From: Amoebophrya sp. AT5.2
Taxonomy: Eukaryota; Sar; Dinophyceae; Syndiniales; Amoebophryaceae
Reading direction: 5' to 3'
NCBI GenBank assembly: GCA_005223375.1
Contig: RXOD01003964.1
Location: 1 to 34,301 of the forward strand
DNA: 34,301 nucleotides
The translations under genes were made by a program, and so were the position numbers. Below are positions 1-12,000 of the stretch, piece by piece (the stretch's first letter is position 1; the number at the start of each line of letters is the position of its first letter). The notes below the pieces were generated by a model that ran no database searches, was not told where the DNA came from, and saw only the letters and a list, made by a program, of their open reading frames with translations.

Positions 1-1
1 G

Positions 2-3000
2 GGCCCGCCACTGACTCGAATCGGGAGTGATCAGTACCTCGACCAAATTTCCGTAGCGTACAACATGATACAAGAACCTTGGGTGAGGTTGGGCGCGTTT
101 GAAACCGCGATGACCACTGTTGGGGGGTTCATACGGCACGAAGCAAAGCAGAGGTTCCAGTGTGTTTTGCCGGCCCAAAACGAAAGCTCAACCGTACTTG
201 AGTACGCGTTTCGGGAACCGTTTCGGAGCAGCGGTGACCTTCTCGCACACCTCGTCGTGGACGTCATCGGAACAAGTGGTCCGGGTGCGTCTCATTCCGC
301 GCCTCCTGCACCAAGCGCGGCCCGGTTGCTTCTCCTTTGGAACTACGTGGCCAAGGCGGTAGCAAACCAAACAAGCAACGACGGCACAGGCAGTGGCCTA
401 CCGGACATCGAATTCCGAGAGCGCTGCCGCAGCGTCGACGCCGTCCTGGAAGCCGATGCGAGTGGGCTGCAGAATATTTTGGACTTTTCGGAACCGCCGT
501 CGGAACAGATACGCAAAGAGTTGCTCGAGAGCCAGGATTTTCGTCGAAGCGTCGCGATGCACATGCCGAAGACGCTTGTGCTGCTCTTTCAGAAGCAACA
601 GGAGAATAGGTTGAAACATCCGAAGCCTCTTCCGGTCGCACAGCTGGTGGACAAGATTTTTGGCGACCGTACAGAAAGAGGACACGCACACGACCCCGAC
701 TTGTTGCGAGAGCTGCTGACGAAGGTGGTTTTCGCCCAGGAGTGCCACTTCGCAGGGCAGTACAACTTGCAAATCATTGCCCGCGCGGCTGGTCCCGAGG
801 TATTCGTGCGACCATTGGTCGTTGCCGTCGTCGAAAGTATTCGCCGGAAGACACCATCACCGAAATACTCCTCGATGGAGGACATGGCAGAGAAATGGTT
901 CTCCCAGCGAGTGCGGGCTGCGTTCCGCCGCATCGGCGACAGTAATCTCATGTCCGAGGACGAGGAAAGAGAGGTGCTTTTTGGGAAGAAGGCAAAGGGA
1001 TCCAGCTCTGGACTGCCCCGCAGCACGCTTCCGTCCCTTCTGATTGTTGAAGGAGCCGGCAGCGTCGCCGCGTCGCACCTGATGACCTACCTGCTTCGGA
1101 ACACGAGTTCGGTGGTCGTCGCAGGATACATGGATGAACGCGGTAGTCATACTACAGGCTGGTCGGATCCGATATCCGGGCATGTTTTGCTCGACATGTG
1201 GCGCAGTGCGCAAGTGGCTCAATACGTCTTTCTCTCGCGGAGGTCACCAAGTGGACGCAACACGCCTGCAGCGACGAGCGCCGCGCCCTCTGCTGCATCC
1301 TGCCTTCCAGTGAGCATTGCCGCGTTTTTTTCCTTTTACGAACTGCAGAATTCAGCGGCCCCGGACTGGCTGAGAAAATGCGTGGAGGAGGCTCGTTCGG
1401 AACAGGAACTCATGCAAAATTCGACGGACTACGAGCTGACCGTCACTGAAACACTTCGTTCTGCTCAGGAAGTCGTTCTTGCCGGACTGCGCCAGTGGAA
1501 ACTGCTCGTGCCATATTTGGATCTCGTTTTTTCGCACAACGCCGACAAGTCGTCCTCCGACACCGTCAGTCGGGAGTCGCTACAGGAAGATCGCGTATGT
1601 CGCATATGCAATACGATGTACACTTCAGATGGTGTCGTCGTAGACAGCGCGGGAAGGAAAGACGCTTCGTCCGTGATTCAATCGCGAAATGCAAGTGCAA
1701 GCTCGAGCGCGCTTTCGATGACCACCGATGACGCCGAGGCGCTCGACTTGATTTGGAGAAACGGTTGCGAAACTTTGAGCCTTTTGCTGCAAAAGGAGCT
1801 CCAGAGGTGCGGCACGTCGCTTAGCACGGAGGGCGAAGTGACGGACGTTGTGGTTGGTGCGGTCCGGCGGCTGCGTAGGGTGGCAGTGGCGCTCGCGACG
1901 GACGTCGGGCGCGGCGACGGTTCTCGTACTGGAAATCTTCGCCGCACTGATGCTGCAGATGACGACGAGGCGGCGTCGCTCATTGCGTGGTTGGGCGCCG
2001 GGCGCTACAAGAACAGCACGAGTATCGAGCACGAGGCAAAGCAGCTTCTGGCGCTTGCGCAGCCGAGAGGATCCGTGTCCGCGCTGATGTCTTCCGATAG
2101 CGACGCCAGCAGGTTTTTGTTTGATGACGACGGCGATGTGAAAATGGATTTCGTGGAAGGCGGCGTCGAGCTCTCGAATGGAAAAGAAGTCGCTATTTCG
2201 GGCAGCAGCAGCGCCGCAAGGAACGAACTTCTCGTACCCAGCGTCCGGCTTCAAATGCGGTTGCGGGTGCTGACAGTGACGCCGCGCATCTGGGCGCAGC
2301 GCGTTCGGGATTTTGTAGGGCTGATGGAGCTGCTCTTCATGCACAAACGCGTACCACCGGCCGCCATCAATAAGTTCCTCCAGCCATTCAGGATTCTGAC
2401 GCAGAACATCACAGAAACAACAGAATTTTTCTCGACGGGCGGCCGCGGGCAAGAAGGACACCTTCATTCAGCCGCCAGGGGCCGCACACCAAACAGTCAG
2501 GGAGGACACGGCAACTTCCGCGCGCAAACGAAGACCAATAAAGCGCCCTCCTTTCTGGATGAACAGCTGCTAGCGCTGTCCAAACTCCTTCAGCTAGCGC
2601 GTCATGCAGATGAATCGCATCACAGCGCATCGGCCCGGCAGTCGCGGGACGGAAAGACGGCACGACAACACCCCTCCGACGGTGGTCAGGGCCGCGGCCA
2701 GGATGACGAGGCGTTGCGAGAAAAGAGCAGGTTCCTGACGGCGTTGTGGACGGTGCGCTGGGAGCAGACTGACATCCTGAAGCGGCTGTGGAAGGTTCTG
2801 GAGCGATTCGCGCGCATGGAGGAGAACGACCGAGAAGACCGTTTGGACGCGCTCCGGAACATGTGCGTGACGCGACGCGACCTGCTTGGGCCGTTGTCGG
2901 AACTCGAAAAAATTCAACTCTGCGAACCGCTCCGCGATTTTTTGACGCAGGACGCCATGCGCGTTCTGCAGGACGCGAGCACGAGCGGAGACGCAACTGA

Positions 3001-6000
3001 TAGCACCAGTGCCACCGGGCAGGTAAGCGGTGGCGCGCAGAGCGATTCTGATACCGCTTCTCAACACGATGCGGTCCGCGCAGTCGTTGACCTGTTGCAA
3101 CAGAACTTTGCGGCGGATCTCGAAGGCTCGGCGGAGCACTTCACGAGCGAGTCTCTGCTGCGCATCTTCGACGCGGCGAAAACAGAATCGGTCGGCGCGC
3201 GCGGAAAGCGTATTTTGGCTGATTTGAAGTCCGCGAGCTTCTACCTGCTACGCGACGGACGGCGGTGGCGCGTTGCTTTGGAGTACGAAAACGCACCAGA
3301 TTCAGGGCTTGCGCAGCTGCTCGCATCGTCGTCATCCGGTGGTGGGGGTGAGGGGTCCGGGGCAAATCAAAACGGGACAGCAGGCGGAACTACCGGCAGC
3401 GCGTCGTCGGCACATGCCGGCGTGACAACCTGCTCCGCGCACCAAAAAAAACGAGTGGCCGGGGACCAGCTCGCCCGGATCCGCGCCGAGCTGTTTGGGT
3501 GCGGGCGCGCGTGGCGCGATGTAGACACGGACCTGCACGAAAAGTTTGAAATCTGTGCGAGACAATTTGCGGAGCGCATCGACGCGCTTGAGGCGCGAGT
3601 GCCCTTACTGGAGAAACTCGATAGACTCCCACTTAGCAAGTCCAGCGGGCAGGCGAGTGAGATGGACAGCCAGCAGGCAGCGCCGAGCGGTGGCCCTAGG
3701 GCAGGGAACGGCAATTCATGTGCTGCCGGGCAGTACGTCTTTCCGGTGATTGCGAAGGGAGGTCAGGGATGTCATGTTGCGGATATCGAGGCCAAGCTGC
3801 AGCTAGACGAGCTGGAACATCACGAAACGCAGCAAAAGGAGCTGCTCGACTCGCTGTGGGACAGTTACCCGGTACTCAGCATGCTGCCACCACGCGTCGT
3901 CGCAGAGTCTTACGTACATGCGAAACATTACTTGCGGCGGGTGTTAGACTTTTCGCACCAGCACGGATGCGGGCGGGGGGATTTGACGTTTAAAGGCGAT
4001 GTCATCGACGACATGCGAGACGGCGACTTGGCGACTGCGACGCCCTTCAGGAAGCTCGCAGACCTGGTGACAGACGCCGTCCGGAAGCACAGTACTTCTT
4101 CGCAAGGGCAGCAGCTGCAGCCGTCTCCTGCGCACGGAACGAGTTATGCGGACACCGATCGGGAAGCCGCACAGCAGGTCTGCGACATCCTCGCGCAAGA
4201 GGATTGTGGCGGGGGTGCCCCGCTCTCCCTCGTTTTCGCGGGCGATCCCGTCAAAGTTGGTTTGGTGTGTGCGGCGCTCCTTCGCGTCGTGAACGTAGTG
4301 ACCGCCGACTTCGGTCGTGCGCGTATCTTGCCCGACGCGCTTTTTTCCTGCTGCGAGGAGATGCAGCCGTGCGCGATCGACGCCCTGCGATTCCGCCTGT
4401 GTCAGGGCCTTTTTCTGGAGAGCGACGTGGTACTGATTGTCGCTCCAGAAAAGCTGCCCCGCGCGCAGCAGGAGGAGCTGGTGGATGTCCTGCGGGCGTA
4501 CAGGGACGGGTGGCGGGGCTCCCGGAGCAAGATGTCGGACAGACGGGGCCCGCGACGCGTGGTTGTGGTTGCGGGCTGCAATGAGTCCTACAGCTATCGG
4601 AACTTGAGCGCCTTCCGCAGTACGGACCTGCAGATGGCGATCGAGCACGCCCTGAAGGCGCGATCCGGGCCGCTCTGCAGGAATGGCGTCGGCGGCGCTC
4701 CGGGCATGCGGGTGAGCGTTCGCACGGGGGCGCCGCTCAGCGGCAAGACGCGGCAGCACTGCAACGCCGAAAGCACCGCTCGCCGCATCCTGGTCACGCA
4801 CGAGAGTACCGAGGAGTCCTTGTGCAGCGAGATCAACCTCATCTTCGGAACCGCGAAGCCGTCGGACGAAATTTACGTGGACCTAGGGCAGGCCGATTTC
4901 AACCGGAAGGCGGAGAGTGTCGGTGTATTCATCGCCTCTCTGTGTTTTTTCGCGGTGGCGGGGCAGACCCTGCACAGTCCCTGCGTGCCGAGCGCGAAGG
5001 CCTCCATTGTGTTTGAGATTTCCCGGGCGTCTGATTTTCCGGTGCTCGAGTTTTTCGCAATCGACGACTCGCGAGCGGATCTACCGGTGATGGACCCCCC
5101 CACGCCCATTCGCGCAGCGAAGCGTCGAAAAGTTGCAGGACGAAACGGCACTGCTGCCGAAGCGGGGCGCGGTAGCGCGTCCTCTTCGTCAAACTTCAAC
5201 TTCGACGAGATGGCGCAACTGGTCGAGGATGCTGCGGCCGACGACGCCATGAGCATAACGGACGATCGTGTCGTCGCTGCGATTCGCACGGACCTCCAAA
5301 GCTACTTGGGATCAGACGATCGGACGGCAGTTGATGCCCAGAACGGAACAGCGGAAGCTGGAGAGACGACCGGAGCGGGTGTAGCACGACTTGCCAATTC
5401 GTCAACCTTGGCGTTAGCGCGACAAGGAGATCCTGACGTTCCCTACTCGCACACGGCAGATTCGCTGCAGAAAATGCGGGAAGTGCTCGTGCGCACCCTT
5501 CCACTCCTCATGTCCAGTCGGGGTAAAGGGAGCGCGAGCAGTGCGCAAGAGCTTCAAGCAGAGGTCGCGCACGGCCGCGTAAAGCCGATCGTGGTCCTCT
5601 GCGGCGAGACCGGCACGGGGAAAACCTACCTGCTGCAGAAGCTGCTGGAGCTGCTTCTGCGGACGGGTGAGCTCGACTGTCGCGCGTACGTTTTGCCGCT
5701 CAACAGTTCTTGGAGCGAGAAACAGCTGACGGAGTACGTGGAAGAAAAGACGCGGCGGAGCAGGAAGGCGCAGCACAGTTTCGTGATCTTGGACGAGGTC
5801 AATACCAGTCGGGCGGCGGATTTTGTGAAGCACCTGCTAAGCGACCGGAAGTTTGGGTCCGGGCCTCGGTGTTGCGACTTGCCCGCGAACGTGTGCTTCT
5901 TCGCGACGTGCAATCCTGCGGCGATGCAGGTACTGCAGTCGGGCGCGTCGGGCGTGGCCGTAAGTCGGCCTGCGGTTCCCGTCTACGACGTCTTTCCGCT

Positions 6001-9000
6001 ATCGCCATCGCTGCAGCAATGTGCGATTCGGTTCGACGCCTTGAGCGAGGACGACGTGCGAAAATATCTGATGGCGCAAGCAAAATCCCTGCCGGAGGGA
6101 GTTGCCGACGAAACGTTTGTGAAGGCGATTTTGGCTTCACAAAGAGTGTTGCGAGAGAACGTAAAAGATGTGCGAGCCTCGTTGCGGGACGCAATGCGCT
6201 GCTTGCGGCTGGCACGCACGTTGCACACGGAGTTCTTGATTCATCTGCGGAATTTCTCCACCGTCCGGCCAGACATCGCGGCTCGGCAGCTCGGAGCCCG
6301 TGTGCTCGCACTCTTCCTCTCCTACGGAATCCAGGTGCTTCCGCGCAGCAAGTTCCTGACAGAGCTTAAGGAGCACTACAAGTCCGATGCGACAGCGCTA
6401 CTTGAGGAGTTGAAATGGAAAGTTTGTAAGGAGGTTGCGCCAGCGGCGTCTGTCGTGCGCACGCCGTCGCTGCGCGAAAATTTATTGCTGCTGACCGTGG
6501 CGGGCGTTACGGCGGAGCCCTGCCTGCTTCTGGGCGATGAAGGGGGAAGCAAAACACTGGCGTTGACGCTGTGGCTGTCATCCTCTAAGGGATCGTTCTC
6601 GAGAAGCCAGTTTTTCAAGAATCTGCCGCGCCAGCAGCCGTTTCGCCTCCAGTTCACGAAAACGACGACAGCACACCACCTACGGCAGCTAACGACTTGT
6701 TTGGAGATGTGGATCCGCCAGCAGCAAATTGAGAATCGCGCGAAGACGGCGGGCGACAAGAGCAAGAGCGTACGATTATTATTCGCTAGTGCGTTTTTTT
6801 GGTTGTGTCAGGAGTACCGTCCTAGAGGGGAGTTCTTGCGGATAGCTCAAAATAGTACGCCTCGGGTCTGAAACTGAATGAAGACCGAGTCAACATTTTG
6901 TTCCACCATGCCAGGTCTCGTACCAGCAACGGCAGTCGGCGACGATTGTGCTCGAGGAGGTCGGCATGGCGCGCGACAACCCGTCCAAGCCGCTGAAGGC
7001 TCTCCACCACTTGCTCGACCTGCCGCAGATGTTTCCCGGCCGGCCGAAATTTGCGTTTGTCGCGACGTCCAACTACACTGCTGACGGTCGCGCGCCCATC
7101 GACATGGCCCTGAGTAACCGGATGCTCGTCGCGCGCGTGGCCCCGCACACCGAGGAAGAACTGATCGAATTCTGCATGCAGTTGTACCGACATCAGGCTG
7201 AGGTGAGTGGCTCCGCTTCTTCTTTCGCACTGCGCAGCAGAAGTAGCGACCCTCCGGGATTCGACTCCACTTCCGGAAAGAGGGCCAGTCGTGGACCACT
7301 CGTCGAGCAAAGCGTGAACATGTACGAGCGGGCCATTCGGCACGTGTGCGGGCAGCGGGCGCGATTTGCTTGCATGCGCGACATCATGGCGTTTTCGCGC
7401 AGTCTCGGCGCGGCTCTCGACGGCCGCGCGGCGGTTGACCGTCTGCGCGACTCTTACTGGCTGCACCTGCAATCGGCGAGCGTGGCGGACACGCGGAAAC
7501 GGTGGGACGGCTTCGTAGCGGATATGAAGTTGAATGCGGACGCTTTTCGCCAGACTGTGGCCCCTACGCTCCGCCCCCCGACGATGGCCCCGATGCTGAC
7601 CCTCGCTTTGGACCGTCGCGGGTGTTCCGGGCGCAGCGTACTGCGCCATGTGCTGCTCCCGTACAACACCGTGGCGGGCGCAGCCTTGGCGCTGAACCGC
7701 GTCCAGGAAGCTTTGAACGCTACGCGTGGAGGGGGCAAAACCAAATTGAAATTCTCCACCAGCGCGACGAGCACAGTCAACCACGCGGCCGAGTGCACCT
7801 TCATTCGGTTCGACCCAGTTTGCGGCAAGAGCGAGTTCACGGCGTTCGATCGCATTCTGGACGCGAAGACCGCCCTCGAGGCAGGGCACGTGCTGGTCAT
7901 GCTGAATCCGAGCATGGACGTGTTGGAGACGCTAAACGCGGTACTGAACGCGGACTACTTCGGCGCAAACAACGTGGGAGCAACTTCGGTAGCGCCGGGG
8001 GGGGCGGGCCCGGCAGTGTCGCGGAAAAGCACCGGAGCAAAGGCAGCGCCGGGCGATTTTCGCAGACGGAGCGTTAGTGCGGGAAGGGCGGCGCCGGGCA
8101 TGACGCGGGCTGCGCGCGGGGAACATGCGGGAATCAATAACGACAAAGAGAGTTCTTGTGTCGGTGGTGCAAGTACCTCATCCGCAGCCGTGAAGACAAC
8201 GGCTACGATAAGCTACAACTGCCTCTACGAGTCGATCCTGATTGATTCGCGGTCTAGGATCGTGATTGTAGCCGACGCATCGGATGTCGAGCAACGGTAC
8301 CCGATGGCGCTGCTATCGCGACTCAGTGTGCTGCACGGAGTGGGCGAAAAAGTCGAGGACGATCTTTCTGCTGGTGCGGTTCCAAGCTTGGACTTGCAAC
8401 AAGGTTTTGCGAGGACAGGGTCCTCACTGGCGCTTGCACCCGCTGGAAACGAAAGCGATCCCAACGAGATATTGCGGCCGGTGGCACCGCCGGAGGTGCG
8501 GTGCGGTCTCGTGCAGGAAGTGCGTGGGTCGCACCGAAGCGGAACCCCAAGTGGCTCTGAAAACACAACCCAGGCGCTCGGCGCCATGCTTTCCGATGCT
8601 GCTTTTTTGGAAGAGGTTGAAGGTACCTTGGAAGACGTTGTTGCCAAAACAAAAAAGTTTTCCCGCGCCACGAGTGTTGTGCTCACGCGCTCTCCTGGGG
8701 ACGCGCTAGAAAGTCTCCAGGGCGCCGAAGAGCGAAGAAGACAAAGTGGTCAGAACTCAGCCGAGCGAGACACTGGGGCTGGTACCGCCGAAGAGGATCT
8801 GCTCTTCGTGAAGGCGATCGATTTCCACGAAAGCGAGCACTTCCTCGAGCAGCTGGAGGAAATTCGGCCAAAGACGGGCGATGCGCAGCGCGTGGTTTTG
8901 GTGGACTTCTTCGGCTGCACGCTGCGCCAGATGGTTGATTTCTCGCTCAGTCTTGGCTTGGGCGGTCTCGTCAGTTTGTGCGGCGACGACAAGAAAAGAG

Positions 9001-12000
9001 TTCCGATAACGAACAAGAAGCTGCCGCAGTGGCTCGTGGTGCTCTGTCCGCCGCTCTTTGCGGCGCGGCTCGAATGTCGACGACACGTGACACACGGTCC
9101 GCCTCCGCACTGTGCCGCTATTGTCCGCCAAGTGCGCTTCTACTGGGTGGATGAGGTTTCGCGCTCGTACCCGGAGTTCCCGGGGCTGCAGTGCCTACTC
9201 GATCCGCAAGTGGTGCAAAAAAAAGTGATCGACCCGATCGTAAAAGAAGCACTCGACGCGCTTTTCCGGGGCGCAGGAAAGCTGGGCGAAGTGGAAGCAC
9301 ATTCTCTTGACGTCGCCCGCGATGACACACTTACGCTGCTTCGCATCGTGCTCCGCTTTGCGTGTCTGCTGCAGGACGGCGCCGGAGAGGTTAACGCCGC
9401 TTCGAGCAGCACATCTACACGTCAACGCGACTACGACGTGTCGCAGAGTTTGGTGCACCTGATTCGAGAAGCGCGGTGGAAACTGACGTCGCAACAGATG
9501 GACTGCGTTGGGTCAGTTCGGGCTTTCCTTCTCAGCTTCGTGGCGCAGACGGTTCGTGCCGCGGTTTTGGAGATGCGACCTTGGCTGCGCGCGTTTCTGG
9601 AGAGTCGACGCAAGCTCGAGGCCGAAACTCCGCGAGGGCAACAAACCGCAGCGCGCCGGGAGCTGACGGCGCTCGTTGCGGCCATTCTGCGCCACTCGAT
9701 CGTTGCAAAATTTCTGCGGCGGCTGCGGATGCGTACCGTCGAGTCACTGGTGCGTGACATCACCGCGACGCAGGCGGGATTGTCGCTGGCAGGCACGTTC
9801 TCGGCGTCCGCATTCGGAAACGCAGCGTCCTTCTCAGACGTAGATGAGAGGCAGAATAATTACGACGCGTCACGGCACCACTTTCCTTTTGTCCCCGAAC
9901 TCGTGCTAGCGCTGGAAAGCTACGAGCGCCAGCACACGGTAGGAAGTGCGTCGTGTGTCCGAGCAGCTCTGGCAACGGCGTTCCCGAATACCGCGCTGGC
10001 GGAATCACGCGACGAGGCGGGAGGCGCTGGCGGTGGAAAAGAGCTTTCCTGTGAAGTGGCCCACTTGATCCTGGAAGGCGTAGTTGTGGCGCTTTGTGGC
10101 GGTAGCGCTGGTGGGGAGGCGACTGCCGTCGCCGTGGCAGTTGGGAAGGGTTTCATCGGCCGCTGCTTGGAGCGTCGCCACGGTTTTCACGAAACCCTGT
10201 TTCTGCTGTGGCGTCACAGACGCCGCTTGGCAATCCTGCGCCATATCGTAGCAGCGCCGGCTGCAGCATCAGCCGTGCAGGGCAAGGATGGCGTCCTCCA
10301 ACCGGGCGCGAACGGAGACGCGGCGAAGACAAAAAGGGGAGTTAGTGGTGCAACAGTTGCTTGCCTCCCGGCGCGAGCGGAAATTCTGGAATGCTGCACA
10401 GATTTGCGACCCGGTAAGGACCACTCTCTGCCTGCGTTGTGCGCTGATTTTTTGGGACGGGTGATGGAGCAGAAGGCCGAGCCGAGCACGTTCGCAGCTG
10501 CCAATGCGTCCGAGAGCCGCTCTGACTTCGAAGTGCGTTTCGACGGCACAGCTACTGCTATCGTGCTTCAGCGATGTTACTTCGTTCCGACCGAGGCGGC
10601 GCTTGAAGATGTCCGCGATTTGGTCGACAGCAGCAACCAGCGTTTTCCGCGGCTCCAAGTGCTTCTGTGGCACGCTTTGGTGCGCATGTTTTCTGTACCC
10701 GCAGCGAATGCGTACGCGCTCGTATCTGCAGTGCGGCGCCCGACGGACCCGCTGTTCGTGCTGCAGTTGGTTGACGCGGTTATTTGCAAAGCGAGATATA
10801 GAATGAGGCCACCAGGCCGGTCCTCGTCGTCTTCCTCCCAGCCGTTTCCGGCACACGAGCGAGTCGTGGCCATGCTCCGGCTCGCCACCGTCATCGCGGT
10901 GCTCATAGCGAGGCAGCGGGATCTACTTGGACAACGAGAAGAAAGGGCGTGGCTACACAGCTTCTATTTGAGCGGACAGAAACTCGGGACCAGCGAGCCG
11001 TTCCTGCTGCTGCTACACGCTATCGTACTTCGCCAATCTACAACATCTTCGGCGCCGCGCGACAGTGCTCTCAGGGGGGTAAAAGACTCGTGCTCGGAGC
11101 GGATCCGTCGCCTGCACGCGAACATGAAGGCACTGCTCGGAATGGGAGAAGACGAGTCGACTGGAAATCAAGTCGGCGACTTGAGAACAATGCACTCGCA
11201 GTCGCGCTTCGAAGCGATCCGTGCGTTGGTGGGAGCGGTCTGCCGTGAGGAACTGGAGCAACAGCTTGCAGACGGACATAGTCGTGGTTTTGAGAGCCTC
11301 AACCAGCTGGCGAAGTCCTTGCTCCACGCGGTCTTATTCCTGCTGAAGCAAAAAGAAAGAATTCTGGGGACGCAGGAGCAGAATGTTGCTGCAAGTGGGA
11401 CTCCTGCGTCAGGGAGTCGTCTGGAGAAGGATATGATCCGCGCCCTCAGCAACGTCATTCTCGTGGAGGTGGTGGAGAGTGCCAAGGACCTCGGCCAGGA
11501 ACAGGACAACGACCCAGATTTTGAAAACTTCTCTGAGTCGCACCCGGACTTGGCGCAGCTTCTGTGCTTAATCTTCGGCACCCGCGTTCCCGGACCCGAC
11601 TACGCGACCGACTTCAGTGAGCTCGGCGAGGCGGCACAAAATTTCTTCGCGCGCCTCTTGCTGAACCGGGTTGGCGAAACGCAGCTCTCCCGGGTACAAT
11701 TTCTACCGGCGTTGAAATACACTGCTTCCGCGAACAGCAACAATCACGTGCTCGGAAATGCAGTGCGAAACTTGATTCTGTTTTACCGCGCCGGCGGGAA
11801 CGCGAACGAAGACGCACGGGTACAGAAGTTTCACGAAACCATGCGGGTGAGCCTAGCTTTTGTGGACGGCTACACGGAGGCGTTGCGGCCCCTCGTCGAG
11901 AATCCTGAGAATGGTGCGGACCCACAGCGAGCCTGGCCGCAGGCTCTCGCAGGGGCGCGCCCGGAGTGCAGCTTTCACTTTGGCGCAGCTGATGGCGACT

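Noticed and set aside
65..67. ATG at 65 as the true start of the RNF213-like gene
   Set aside because: The frame is open upstream to base 2, and the visible product is shorter than the family's usual length at its N-terminal side, so the start is most likely outside the window.
6822..7889. 355-codon open frame on the - strand
   Set aside because: It overlaps the conserved AAA4 coding sequence on the + strand and the intron. The product is Arg/Ala/His-rich with no motif, typical of a GC-rich antisense shadow.
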